Shown: positions 17,491-26,105, counted from the stretch's first letter. The stretch: 64,000 nt of DNA from Amycolatopsis sp. EV170708-02-1 (GCF_022479115.1 NZ_CP092497.1:5952001-6016000), one strand, 5' to 3'. The notes: generated from the sequence alone by a model not told the origin. Numbers and translations: made by a program.

Positions 17491-18873
17491 ATGACCGAAC
17501 GCTTCACCGCGGGACGGGTACCCGAAGCGGGGATCGCGGAACTGTTCGCGACACCGGCTCGCTGGCAGGCATGGCTCGACGTCGAGGCAGCGCTGGCTCG
17601 CGCGCAGGCGGAGCTCGGTATCATCCCCGAACCGGCCGCGAAAGCCATCTCCGAAGTGTGCACGCTGGACCGCCTCGACCTCGCGCGAATCCAGGACGGC
17701 ATCGCGCGGACCAGCCATCCGCTGATGCCGCTGATCACCGAGCTGGCCACCGCTGCCGGTGAACCGCACGGCAGGTGGGTCCATTGGGGCGTCACCACCC
17801 AGAACATCACCCAGACCGGAGACGTGCTGGTCATTCGCCGCGCCCACGAGAAGCTCCTCGGGATGCTCAGCGAACTGCTGAGGTCGCTGGCGGACCTCAC
17901 CGAACGCGGCGCCGACATGGTGATGGCGGGCAGGACCCACGGCCAGCACGCCGTGCCGATCACGTTCGGCCTCAAAACCGCCTCGTGGCTGGACGAGCTG
18001 GGCCGGCACATCGTTCGGCTGAGACAGCTGGCCCCTCGCCTGTTCGTCGCCATCATCGGTGGCGCGGTCGGGAACTTCGCGTCACTCGGCGCCCGTGGCC
18101 CCGGCCTCCAAAGCGCCGTCGCCGACCGTCTCGGCCTCGCCTCGATGCTTGTGCCCGCCCGGAACATCAGTGACCATTTCGCCGAGTTCACCGGCGTTCT
18201 CGGCCTGCTCGCCGGTACCTGCGGTCGCATCGGGCGCGAGATCTACACCCTGATGAAGACCGAGTACGGCGAAGTCGAGGAGCCCGTGCCGCCAGGTACC
18301 GTCGGCAGTTCCACCATGCCACAGAAGCGAAACCCCCAGCTGTGCCAGGACATCATCGGGATCACCGCCGAGATCCGGGCCTTGGTGCCACTCGCCCTGG
18401 AGGCCATGGGCAACGAACACGAGGCGGACCACGCGCCGTCGATGATGTTCGACGTCGTCCGACGCTCGTGTGTGCTGACCGGCGACGCACTGACCCGGAT
18501 CTCCGTCGTCACCGGCGGGCTCACGCTCCACCCGGACCGTATGCGAGCCAACCTCGGCCTCACCGGTGGCGCGATCAGCGCCGAAGCCATCATGCTCGAA
18601 CTGGGCAGCACGATCGGACGGCAGACGGCACACGAAATCGTCTACGAGGCCGCCCAAACCGCGGCCGCCACGGGCCAACGGTTCGTCGACCTGGTGAAAG
18701 CCGACTCCCGGATCACCGATCACCTCTCCCCCGCCGCCCTCACCGCGATCCTCGATCCATCCGAGCACACCGGGCTTTCCGCCGCCATCGCGCACGGCAG
18801 TGCCGCCGACGCACGAACGGTCGCCGTCGAACTCGAAAGTGTGGGCAGCGGCGACTCGGACTGCCACGGCTGA
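17491..18873 (+). CDS. Class II fumarase/aspartase-superfamily lyase (PurB/CMLE-like)
   Basis: 460 residues. It shows the three conserved regions: C1 near GVTTQNITQTGD (with GRTHGQHAVPITFG following) and the signature loop GSSTMPQKRNP at 272-282, whose second serine is the catalytic base. Spacing and motifs are closest to adenylosuccinate lyase and 3-carboxy-cis,cis-muconate cycloisomerase. No purine or protocatechuate genes are nearby; instead it is the last gene of an importer operon under a LacI regulator, so it probably cleaves (or cyclises) the imported compound, releasing fumarate or a similar product (inference). The last 15 residues are disordered. Confidence 0.85.
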   Translation: MTERFTAGRVPEAGIAELFATPARWQAWLDVEAALARAQAELGIIPEPAAKAISEVCTLDRLDLARIQDGIARTSHPLMPLITELATAAGEPHGRWVHWGVTTQNITQTGDVLVIRRAHEKLLGMLSELLRSLADLTERGADMVMAGRTHGQHAVPITFGLKTASWLDELGRHIVRLRQLAPRLFVAIIGGAVGNFASLGARGPGLQSAVADRLGLASMLVPARNISDHFAEFTGVLGLLAGTCGRIGREIYTLMKTEYGEVEEPVPPGTVGSSTMPQKRNPQLCQDIIGITAEIRALVPLALEAMGNEHEADHAPSMMFDVVRRSCVLTGDALTRISVVTGGLTLHPDRMRANLGLTGGAISAEAIMLELGSTIGRQTAHEIVYEAAQTAAATGQRFVDLVKADSRITDHLSPAALTAILDPSEHTGLSAAIAHGSAADARTVAVELESVGSGDSDCHG

Positions 18874-19052
18874 ACGGCCGGTCAAGCGTGCCGAGCATGG
18901 CTTCTTTCGGTCACTTGTCCTACGCGTTCGACGGAAGTGTCGACCTGGCCGCGCGGTTCATCGGCCACCACTACCGGTGATCGAAGGCTTGTTCCTCCGA
19001 ATGGGCGAATGCGGGTTAAACTGATCATCCGTCGTACGGAGTCGGATGTGAG
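18874..19052. other. Intergenic, with a short C-terminal gene fragment
   Basis: A 27-codon stretch (18900-18980, starting MASFGHLSYAF and ending FIGHHYR) has coding-like codon use but no ribosome site; it may be the tail of a lost gene. The region marks the beginning of the decayed accessory zone. Confidence 0.3.
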
Positions 19053-19493
19053 GTGGACGTGCTGTCATCCGCGCCGGTCTCGGCCGAGTCGACCAGCTAT
19101 GTCGGCCGTGCCCAGGAGGGCGCCGCGATACGCCGGTTGCTCGGCCAGGCACGGCTGGTGACGCTCGCGGGTCCCGGCGGGGTGGGCAAGACGAGGCTGG
19201 CGGCCAGGGTCATGCGGGACTCCGTCCGGGCCTTCGAGCACGGCGCGGTGTTCGTGGAGCTGGCCCCGGTGCGAGACGGCGCGCTCGTGGCGAACCTGGT
19301 CGCGGACCGGCTCGGGCTTCAGGATCGGTCCGACGCGTCGGCGACGCGCATCGTGATCGAACATCTGCGGCACCAGACGCGGCTGCTGGTACTGGACAAC
19401 TGCGAACACGTCATCGACGCCTGCGCCGGGTTCGTCGCGGAAATCCTGGCCGAATGCCCCCGGGTGGTGGTGCTGGCCACCAGCAGGCAGTAG
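19053..19493 (+). pseudogene. Truncated NB-ARC/LuxR-type regulator ATPase domain
   Basis: 146 codons. The product begins like large AfsR/LAL-type regulators: SYVGRAQEGAAIRRLL, Walker A AGPGGVGKTRLA, Walker B-type LLVLDNCEHV and VVVLATSRQ. Intact relatives run for 700 or more residues beyond this point; here a TAG follows LATSRQ at once. The remaining nucleotide-binding lobe cannot act as a regulator on its own. GTG start, weak ribosome site. Downstream sequence does not continue the gene in any frame I could follow, so the break is a deletion or insertion boundary, not a point nonsense change. Confidence 0.7.
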
Positions 19494-19992
19494 CAACTTC
19501 CCGGACGAGCCGAAAGCCGGACAGCTCCAGCCCGCGCAGCGGAGGAACCCGAGCTGACCGGCGCGACCGTGTACGAAGCTGCCGACAAGCCCTCCCTCGG
19601 CGGAGGCCGCTGGTACGTCCTACCCGACACACCACCTACAACCGGCCCTTCGAAGATGCTCCTCGCCCCGCCCTCGTCGCCGCATCCACCCTGCGGGACA
19701 TGCCCACCTGGAGCGCATTGGCGAGCTAGCCCTCGCACCATGAGGACTCCTACCGAGTGGCGCACACCAATCTGTGCTAAATCGGCCAGTCGCGCAAGGT
19801 CCAGCTCGACGCCCTTGATGTCCCCTGCCATGTCGACCAGAAACGTCTCCACCCGTTTGCGCGACGATGAAGGTCACGACCGACGATGCGCGGCCCGGAG
19901 CCGCCAGTCCACCTGCGCTGCCGCTCTCGACGTCTTCGTCAGTGAAGCGGCTGCCTGAGCTGACCCGGGCTGTGATGTGGTGAACCGCGATC
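19494..19992. other. Decayed sequence without intact gene
   Basis: About 500 bp. A minus-strand stretch around 19720-19850 (frame beginning METFLVDMAGDIKG) reads like protein, and the sequence upstream of it on the same strand (RASSVVTFIVAQ) is in another frame, which suggests an old gene with frameshifts. I cannot name it. No repeat or hairpin seen. Confidence 0.35.
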
Positions 19993-20556
19993 GTGATCGC
20001 GATCCTAACCGCGGGTGTCGTGACCGTGCTGTGGTGGCCGATCACGGCCGGACTCACCGGCGCGGACCTAGTCAAGGCCCGCCTCGATGCGCTGAAGATC
20101 GGGCTCAGCATCGGTGTCGGCAGCGGCAGCGTGGTCGCGCTCTACCTCGCCTGGCGCCGCCAGCGCTCCACCGAAGCCGACCTCGACAACCGCGAACGCG
20201 CTCTCGCCCAGCAATACGAAGTCCTCGCCCACCAACAAACCGTCGCCGCCACCAGACAGGCACAGCAGGAGCGTGTCGCCGACGACGCCCGCGAACGCCG
20301 GATCACCGAGCTGTGCACCAAAGCCGTCGAGCAACTCGGTTCCGATAAGGCTCCGGTCCGTCTCGGTGGACTCTACGCGTTGGAGCGCCTCGCTCAGAAC
20401 AACGAAACCCAGCGTCAGACCATCGTCAACGTCGGACACCATGGCGTTTTATCGACGCCGAATCGCCTCAGCAACACTGCCTCGACGGTGGCCAGCTCGC
20501 ACCCTAGGGCATTACGTTCCTCTGCCTGGACTTGGACCAGAAATCCTGCAGGGTAA
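19993..20556 (+). pseudogene. Truncated pentapeptide-repeat-family membrane protein gene
   Basis: The first about 145 residues are a common actinobacterial N-terminus: one membrane segment, a coiled-coil-like stretch (ERALAQQYEVLAHQQ), then RITELCTKAVEQLGS and VRLGGLYALERLAQN. In intact proteins this leads into a long pentapeptide-repeat domain. Here homology stops after RQTIVNV (near 20430) and about 40 unrelated residues follow to a stop. The repeat domain is missing. Confidence 0.6.
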
Positions 20557-20800
20557 CTGCTTCGACCCACGCCCCTGTTCTCGATGGCAAATACTTGAGA
20601 CAGCCTTGTCCCCGAATGGCGGGTTTCATGGAGTTAGAGGATGCGAACCCGTTGCGCACCCGACAGACACGGCGCGCTTGACCAGAGCCCATCACCCGAG
20701 CGTAGATCTAGGTGGACATTGTTCGCATTATCGGGCAGGGCAGCCGAAGGGTAGAGATGTCACCACAAGAACAGCCACTTCTTTTGCGAACGGGTGCGGC
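20557..20800. other. Lower-GC stretch between pseudogene and recombinase unit
   Basis: No gene recognised. The local base composition is less GC-rich than the rest of the window (for example around 20590-20610 and 20715-20740), in line with acquired DNA. It would hold the promoter of the recombinase unit. Confidence 0.35.
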
Positions 20801-21070
20801 GTGAGTACGCAGCACCCGGCTGGGCGACGGGATCCTGCCGGGCCAGGACGTGTGGGTCGCCCCAGCAGGAATCGCTTGGCGTCGCGAGCAGTCGGCGTCT
20901 ACGGCGCCGAACGTGCTTGGACATTTGCTACCGAAGTGCGCCATGTCGAACCAGACGCCTGGCTGAGACAGCAGTTAGCGACCGTATTCCAGGAACTCGT
21001 GACATGGGCCCACCGCCGGAAGAGCAGCGGTTCATCGACGGAATACGAAGACCAGGCGAGGACTTCATGA
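20801..21070 (+). CDS. Small hypothetical protein coupled to the serine recombinase
   Basis: 89 codons from GTG 20801. The TGA stop overlaps the recombinase ATG (ATGA), the usual sign of coupled translation, which is the main support for this frame. The C-terminal half is helical (DAWLRQQLATVFQELVTWA). No family recognised; the ribosome site is weak and the real start could be further in. Possibly a recombination directionality factor or simply a leader ORF. Confidence 0.4.
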   Translation: MSTQHPAGRRDPAGPGRVGRPSRNRLASRAVGVYGAERAWTFATEVRHVEPDAWLRQQLATVFQELVTWAHRRKSSGSSTEYEDQARTS

Positions 21071-22938
21071 GCACCGAAAAGGAGCGGACTCAGGACGGCG
21101 CCATGAAGAAACCAACTGGCACGCACGGTCTCAGCGATCTCGCGCGTTCTCCCTTCGGTCTGCCGCTCGCGCTTCACGCCAAAGACGTTCGGGTCGCCTG
21201 GGCCGGCCGGACATCCACCGAGGAGCACCAGGATCCCCGCCAGTCGCTGTTGCGACAACTCGACCGCTCGAAGTCCGCTCTGCCCGAGTCGTGGGTCGTG
21301 GTATGCCACTTCTACGATGTGGAATCCGGGCGTATGGAGCTCGAGCGGCGCGGCCGGGGTACTGGCTATGAACGTTTCGACATCCCTATCGCCCGAGACG
21401 GTGGCATAGCGGATCTGCTGTCCGAGGCGAAGCAGCCGGACCGCCGGTTCGATGTGGTGATCTGCGAGTCCATGTCCCGGATCGCGCGGAAAATGTATGA
21501 AACCTTGTCCGTCGAGCGAGAACTCGAACGCGCCGAGGTTCCCGTCTTCGCATCCAACGAGCCAATCCTGCTCTCAGGCGGCCGAGCCCAGCAAATCCTG
21601 CAACGCCGGATCAACCAGTCGGTCGCCGAGTACGAAGTCCTGAACATGCTGGAGCTGTCGTGGGGTGGCACCTGCACCCACGTCCGCGAGGGCTACAACA
21701 TCGGCAAACCGCCCTACGGGTACCGCGCGAAGACCCTGCGCCACCCCAATCCCGCCAAAGCCGAGAAAGGGCTCACGAAGACACGCCTGGAGCCAGACGG
21801 AGAACAAGCGAAAACCGTGGCCTTGATCGCTAAGTGGCGATACCACGAAGCACTGGGTTTCGACACGATCGCCGAGCGCCTGAATCAGGGCACCGACGAG
21901 CACCCGCCCCCACAGCCACCTGGCGGAAGCCGGGCGCGGGGCGCGTGGTCGAAGTCCAGCGTCGCCGACATCCTGAAGAACCCGAAATACACGGGGTACC
22001 AGGTGTACAACCGGCGAGCGCGCCGCAGCCGTGGCGCACGAAACCGCCAGAACTCTCCAGAGATGTGGGTATGGTCCCCCGAACCCGCGCACGAGCCGCT
22101 CATCCCCAAGTGGATGTTCGACGAGATGACCGCCACCAGAACCCAACGCCAAGGATCACGCGACGGCGCCGGACTGAAGCAGGATCCGCGCTCGCGGCGA
22201 ACCTACGTGCTGCGCAGCCGCGTCACCTGTGATTGCGGCCGCCGCATGATGGGCATGGTGCGCAAATCCGGCGTCTACTACCGCTGCCACCCGGCAGGCA
22301 ACAACCGTGGACGACCGGACAAGCACGAGGGCCACCCGCCCACCGTCTACATCCGCGAAGACCTCATCCTCGAACAAGTGGAAGCCTTCTTCAACGAGCG
22401 CCTGTTCGGCACAGAACGGCACGCACTGCTACTCGCCGATCAAGACGACAGCCGAACCGACAAGCAAAAGGACACGGAGCGTCGGCGGCAAGCACTGCAG
22501 AAGAAGATCGCCGACGCCGCTCGAAAAAAAGACAACCTGCTACGCCAAGCAGAAAACGCGGACCCCGACGACCCCTTCACCCAAGGCCTCAGACAGCGTT
22601 ACAACGAGGTGTTCAACGAGCGCAAGACACTCCTCGAAGCCTTAAGCCGAATCACCGAAGATGCGGAGGCCCACGGTCCATCGAACTTGGACCAAGCGAA
22701 CCTGCTGGACGCTTTGCCATACCTGAAGGCCAACCTGCGCCACGCCCCAGCAGACCTGCTACACCGCCTGCTCGACCTGACCCAGCTCACGATCAAGGTC
22801 GACTACAAGAACGACCGAGCGACGATCACGGCCACCCTGCCCGCCGATCCAGCCTCGATCACATCCATCGGCGACACCGCTTCGCAGCAAAGCTGCGCAG
22901 GTGGGAGCGAATGTGCATCCTGCGTGTGCCCCCGGTGA
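21067..22938 (+). CDS. Large serine recombinase (site-specific integrase)
   Basis: 623 residues. The resolvase domain starts at about residue 40 with the catalytic serine in GRTSTEE (S50), and includes CESMSRIARKMYE. The recombinase domain follows (GYNIGKPPYGY, KNPKYTGYQVYNRR), then a zinc ribbon (CDCGRR...YYRC), and a long coiled-coil region (RRQALQKKIADAARKK). All parts of a large serine integrase are present and the frame is open. The last codons and the stop lie inside the 3' end of the minus-strand tRNA gene, so the element end appears to be the tRNA. Start chosen by overlap with the preceding ORF; an in-frame start further upstream is less likely. Confidence 0.9.
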   Translation: MSTEKERTQDGAMKKPTGTHGLSDLARSPFGLPLALHAKDVRVAWAGRTSTEEHQDPRQSLLRQLDRSKSALPESWVVVCHFYDVESGRMELERRGRGTGYERFDIPIARDGGIADLLSEAKQPDRRFDVVICESMSRIARKMYETLSVERELERAEVPVFASNEPILLSGGRAQQILQRRINQSVAEYEVLNMLELSWGGTCTHVREGYNIGKPPYGYRAKTLRHPNPAKAEKGLTKTRLEPDGEQAKTVALIAKWRYHEALGFDTIAERLNQGTDEHPPPQPPGGSRARGAWSKSSVADILKNPKYTGYQVYNRRARRSRGARNRQNSPEMWVWSPEPAHEPLIPKWMFDEMTATRTQRQGSRDGAGLKQDPRSRRTYVLRSRVTCDCGRRMMGMVRKSGVYYRCHPAGNNRGRPDKHEGHPPTVYIREDLILEQVEAFFNERLFGTERHALLLADQDDSRTDKQKDTERRRQALQKKIADAARKKDNLLRQAENADPDDPFTQGLRQRYNEVFNERKTLLEALSRITEDAEAHGPSNLDQANLLDALPYLKANLRHAPADLLHRLLDLTQLTIKVDYKNDRATITATLPADPASITSIGDTASQQSCAGGSECASCVCPR

Positions 22939-23000
22939 GATTCGAACTCACACTGGACGGGTTTTGAATCCGTTGCCTCTGCCAGTTGGGCTACGGGGCG
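22927..23000 (-). tRNA. tRNA-like gene, anticodon CAA (Leu), short variable loop
   Basis: On the minus strand a cloverleaf is readable: D arm with GCC/GGC stem, anticodon loop TTCAAAA (anticodon CAA at 22966-22964), variable region of only five bases, and a perfect T arm GTGAG-TTCGAAT-CTCAC. The 3' acceptor strand is CGGGGGC plus discriminator A, no encoded CCA. Oddities: leucine tRNAs normally have a long variable arm; the anticodon stem has an A-C mismatch at its last pair; and the 5' acceptor strand pairs over only five bases, as though one C were missing. It may be a functional non-standard tRNA or a damaged copy. Confidence 0.6.
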
Positions 23001-23172
23001 GTGCTTGGTGAACTTTACGGGATCACGGGAGCGCGCCGTTCGCCGGGCCCGGGAGTGTGACGACCGTCTGACGTGGTGAACGCCATCTAGCCGTCTGGAT
23101 CGTTCCCGGTAGGCTTCAGGTTCGCGGACAGACCGCGAGCCGAACTGCCCGACGACCTTCAGGAGGACCCCG

Positions 23173-23784
23173 GTGACCGAGCAGGCTGCCGAGGCCAATG
23201 GTGCCGTCGCCGCACCCCAGCGACGGGTGCTCGTGGCCGAAGACGAGGCCCTCATCCGTTTGGACCTCGTCGAGATGCTCCGCGAAGAGGGCTACGAGGT
23301 GGTCGGTGAGGCCGGGGATGGCGAGCAGGCCATCAACCTGGCCACCGAGTTGAAGCCCGACCTGGTGATTCTCGACGTCAAGATGCCGAAGCTCGACGGT
23401 ATCGAGGCCGCTTCCAAGATCACCGGCGACCGGATCGCGCCGGTCGTCATCCTGACCGCGTTCAGCCAGCGCGACCTCGTCGAGCGGGCCAGGGACGCGG
23501 GCACGATGGCGTATCTGGTCAAGCCGTTCGCCAAGCGTGACCTGGTGCCTGCCATCGAGCTGGCCGTGAGCCGGTTCGCCGAGCTCCAGGCGCTCGAGTC
23601 CGAGGTCGCGGGCCTCACGGACCGGCTCGAGACGCGCAAGGTCATCGACCGCGCCAAGGGGCTGCTGATGAGCCGTCAGGGGCTCACCGAGCCGGACGCG
23701 TTCCGGTGGATACAGCGCACCGCGATGGACCGCCGGACCACGATGAAGGCGGTCGCCGAGGCCGTCGTCGAGAGCATCGGCTGA
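23173..23784 (+). CDS. pdtaR: Response regulator with ANTAR RNA-binding output domain (PdtaR)
   Basis: 203 residues, GTG start with AGGAGG upstream. Receiver domain (about 18-135) with acidic pocket EDE (23-25), phosphorylation site D68 in LVILDVKMP, T95 and K117. The C-terminal ANTAR domain (about 140-198; VIDRAKGLLMSRQGLTEPDAF) binds dual-hexaloop RNA and acts by antitermination. Closely resembles mycobacterial PdtaR (Rv1626), usually activated by the histidine kinase PdtaS, which is not adjacent here. A strong hairpin terminator follows. Confidence 0.9.
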   Translation: MTEQAAEANGAVAAPQRRVLVAEDEALIRLDLVEMLREEGYEVVGEAGDGEQAINLATELKPDLVILDVKMPKLDGIEAASKITGDRIAPVVILTAFSQRDLVERARDAGTMAYLVKPFAKRDLVPAIELAVSRFAELQALESEVAGLTDRLETRKVIDRAKGLLMSRQGLTEPDAFRWIQRTAMDRRTTMKAVAEAVVESIG

Positions 23785-23797
23785 CGAACCCGCGAAG

Positions 23798-23829
23798 AAG
23801 GCCACCTCCGATGGCGGAGGTGGCCTTTT
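23798..23829. terminator. Strong intrinsic terminator
   Basis: A perfect 13-bp stem (arms 23798-23810 and 23815-23827, AAGGCCACCTCCG and its complement), loop ATGG, followed by a T run (CCTTTTCC). It sits between convergent pdtaR and the phosphatase gene and would serve pdtaR; A residues before it give it partial bidirectional character. Confidence 0.9.
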
Positions 23830-23835
23830 CCGTGT

Positions 23836-25053
23836 TCAGAGACCGCTCGCCAGCCGCATCACCCAGTAGACGTCGGTGTTCTCGACGGTGCCACCCAGCC
23901 GGGTGGCACCGGGGCCTTCGGCGGTGACCGGGGTGTCGGCGCCGGTGTGGTCGTGCGTCGTCCAGTCCACTGTGAACCGCAGGTTCGAACCGGGTACGTC
24001 GAAAGGACCGTCCTGGTCGGGATCGGTGTCAGAGGCGTCGTGGTTCTCGATGCTCAATCCGCCTGTCTCGTGGTCGCCGCCGATGATCACCAGCGTGTCG
24101 GGGTGCGCGCGGACGAACCGCAGGACATCGGCGACGGTGGCGTCGAGGGCGCGGCCCGCGTCGATCACGCCGTGCGCGTTGTTCTCGTGCGACATCCCGT
24201 CGGTCCCCTCTTCCTCCAGGAACAGGAAGAAGCCGCGCGGGTTCTTCGAGAGGGTGTCCAGCGCCTTGCGCGCCATCTGCTGGAGCGGCACCCGCGGCGC
24301 GTACTTCCCGACGCCGTCCGGCCCGTAGTCGACCATGTCCTCGTTCGCGAACAGGCCGAGGATCCGGTCCGCCCGCGTGGTCCGCAGTTCGTCGCCGTCG
24401 CGCACGTAGGTGTAGCCCGTTCGCTGCGCGCGTTCGACCAGGTTGCCGTACGGGCTGCGGCTCTCCTCCCCCGGTTTGTCCGGCCAGAGCCCGGGGTTCC
24501 CCTTCGGATACCACCAGTCCTCGCCGCCGCCGAGCAGGACGTCCGGGCGGCTGTTCTCGATGTACTGCTTCGCGATGTCGCTCTGCGAGTCCCGGCTGGG
24601 CACGTGCGCCGCGAAGGCCGCCGGCGACGCGCCCGTCACCTGCGCGGTGGTGACCAGGCCGGTCGACTTCCCCGCCCGTTTCGCCCGTTCGAGGATGGTT
24701 TCCAGCGGGCGTCCGTGGCCGTCCACCCCGACCGCGCCGTTGCGTGTCTTGTGCCCGGTCGCGAGGGCGGTGGCCGCCGCGGCGGAGTCGGTGACGATCT
24801 CGTCGGGGTCGGCCGAAGACGTCCGCACGAGACCGGTGGCCGCGAGTCCGTCCATCGCGAGCCTGCCGTTCTTGCCCTTGAGCGCCAGCCGGAGCAGATC
24901 CCGCTGGCCGAGGCCGAGGCCGTCGCCCTGGATGTAGATGATGTTGCGCGCCGGCCGCGCGCCGGACCCCGCCGTCGTCGTGTCCGCGACGGCGGCCGAG
25001 CCACCGCACAAGACCACCAGAACCGCCGCCACCGCAAGACCACGTCCGCGCAC
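23836..25053 (-). CDS. Secreted alkaline phosphatase (PhoA family)
   Basis: 405 residues, GTG start with GGAGG 4 bases upstream. A signal peptide (about 24 residues) is followed by the metal-site motif IIYIQGDGLG (D44), the phosphorylated serine in VTDSAAAATA (S90) and the second metal cluster GGDHETGG near residue 330. These give a two-zinc phosphomonoesterase that works outside the cell, scavenging phosphate. A 19-bp palindrome lies 15 bp upstream of the start. Confidence 0.93.
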   Translation of the reverse strand: MRGRGLAVAAVLVVLCGGSAAVADTTTAGSGARPARNIIYIQGDGLGLGQRDLLRLALKGKNGRLAMDGLAATGLVRTSSADPDEIVTDSAAAATALATGHKTRNGAVGVDGHGRPLETILERAKRAGKSTGLVTTAQVTGASPAAFAAHVPSRDSQSDIAKQYIENSRPDVLLGGGEDWWYPKGNPGLWPDKPGEESRSPYGNLVERAQRTGYTYVRDGDELRTTRADRILGLFANEDMVDYGPDGVGKYAPRVPLQQMARKALDTLSKNPRGFFLFLEEEGTDGMSHENNAHGVIDAGRALDATVADVLRFVRAHPDTLVIIGGDHETGGLSIENHDASDTDPDQDGPFDVPGSNLRFTVDWTTHDHTGADTPVTAEGPGATRLGGTVENTDVYWVMRLASGL

Positions 25054-25067
25054 ATCGCCTCCAGTTT

Positions 25068-25086
25068 GTTAGGAATCTTTCCTAAC
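25068..25086. promoter_or_regulatory. Palindrome GTTAGGAATCTTTCCTAAC before the phosphatase gene
   Basis: Perfect 8-bp arms around a 3-base centre, directly upstream of the phosphatase start. A 19-bp sequence with the same arms and spacing occurs before the GH5 cellulase gene (63256-63274). Shared position before two exported hydrolases suggests a common repressor; my recollection is that similar palindromes precede actinomycete polysaccharide-hydrolase genes. Confidence 0.6.
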
Positions 25087-25330
25087 AGAGATGAGGGGCT
25101 CGTTCAACCGCGCAGAATGCCCGCGTCGTGCGCGCGGTTCGCGCAGACAGCTCGGCGAGGATGCGGCTGACGTGGATCTTCACCGCGCCGTTCGACAGCC
25201 GCAGCTCCCCGCGCGGCGTCCTCGTACGCGGCCAGATCGGTGACATGGGCACGGTCGAGACAGTTGACGACGGTGAGCGCTCGTCGGCGGGCTCGCGCCG
25301 GAAAAGTGAGTTTCGCGGAGATCAGCGAGC
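25082..25330 (-). pseudogene. Remnant of a LuxR/NarL-type regulator (C-terminal HTH)
   Basis: On the minus strand ELRLSNGAVKIHVSRILAEL (25207 downwards) matches the second half of a LuxR helix-turn-helix (LSxxTVKxHVSRILxKL), ending at a TAG at 25082. The first half of the domain (RARRRALTVVN) is in another frame just upstream, so at least one frameshift separates them. No receiver domain remains. Confidence 0.5.
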
Positions 25331-25599
25331 GGAGACCGCTCGGGGGCGCAGCGCGTGCTCAGGTTCGTCCACTTTGGTCACCGGCGCCGACACTTCTTTG
25401 CGACCTGGGACATCCAACCCGTGCGCACGACCCTCGACGGCGGGAAAGGCCACGGGACCAGGCCGAAAGGCATACCCACGATCGATGAGATCCAGACCAC
25501 ACGATCGGGTCGTGACGATCTTCGCGCGGCTGGGTCTATGGAGTGTGGAAGCGAAGAACTTCCACCGCAGGCAACGGAATCCGAACCGAGGAGATCGCG
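25331..25599. other. Upstream region of the Asp23 stress operon
   Basis: No gene. Should hold the operon promoter; a repeated ACGATCGGGTCGTGACGATC-like dyad occurs near 25502-25521, and GGAG precedes the first start codon. No clear -35/-10 pair recognised. Confidence 0.35.
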
Positions 25600-26064
25600 A
25601 TGACGAACACCGCCACCACCGCCAAGCCGAGCTCGAACTCCACCGCCGCGGGCGAGAACAGCGCGCTCGTCTCCACGCAGGGCGTGACCACGATCGCCGA
25701 CACCGTCGTGCAGAAGGTCGCGGGCCTCGCGACCCGTGAGATCACCGGTGTCCACGCACTGGGCGGCGGCGCCGTGCGGGCGTTCAACGCGCTGCGCGAG
25801 CGCATCCCGGGCGCCACCGCGTCCGCCGGGCAGGGCGTCTCCGTCGAGGTCGGCGAGCGCCAGGCCGCGGTCGACCTGCAGATCGTCGTCGAATACGGCG
25901 TCGCGATCGCGGACCTCGCGAAGTCGGTGCGCCGCAACGTGATCGGCGCGGTCGAGCAGATGACCGGGCTCGAGGTCGTCGAGGTCAACATCAACGTGTC
26001 CGACGTGCACATCCCGGGCGACGACGACGCCGACGACAACACCGAGTCCGGCCGCGTCCAGTGA
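25600..26064 (+). CDS. Asp23/Gls24-family envelope stress protein (first copy)
   Basis: 154 residues, ATG with GAGGAG upstream. After about 25 low-complexity residues comes the Asp23 domain: TTIADTVVQKVAGLATREITGVHAL, then VEVGERQAAVDLQIVVEYG and RRNVIGAVEQMTGLEVVEVNI. The tail is acidic (GDDDADDN). In firmicutes Asp23 is held under the membrane by AmaP; the same set (Asp23, DUF2273, Asp23, DUF6286, AmaP) is co-transcribed here. Confidence 0.9.
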   Translation: MTNTATTAKPSSNSTAAGENSALVSTQGVTTIADTVVQKVAGLATREITGVHALGGGAVRAFNALRERIPGATASAGQGVSVEVGERQAAVDLQIVVEYGVAIADLAKSVRRNVIGAVEQMTGLEVVEVNINVSDVHIPGDDDADDNTESGRVQ

Positions 26065-26105
26065 CCATCGGCGCCGGTCCGCGCCAGACAGCAAGGAGAA
26101 CGTTC

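Noticed and set aside
17491..18873. Lyase as adenylosuccinate lyase (purB) or pcaB of the protocatechuate pathway, or an EDDS-type lyase
   Set aside because: No purine, pca or metallophore biosynthesis genes are nearby, and the operon is an importer under LacI control. The superfamily assignment is kept, the specific name is not.
22233..22967. Plus-strand frame ending VPPVRFELTLDGF
   Set aside because: This C-terminus is the well-known spurious translation of a tRNA gene on the opposite strand; the recombinase occupies another frame here.
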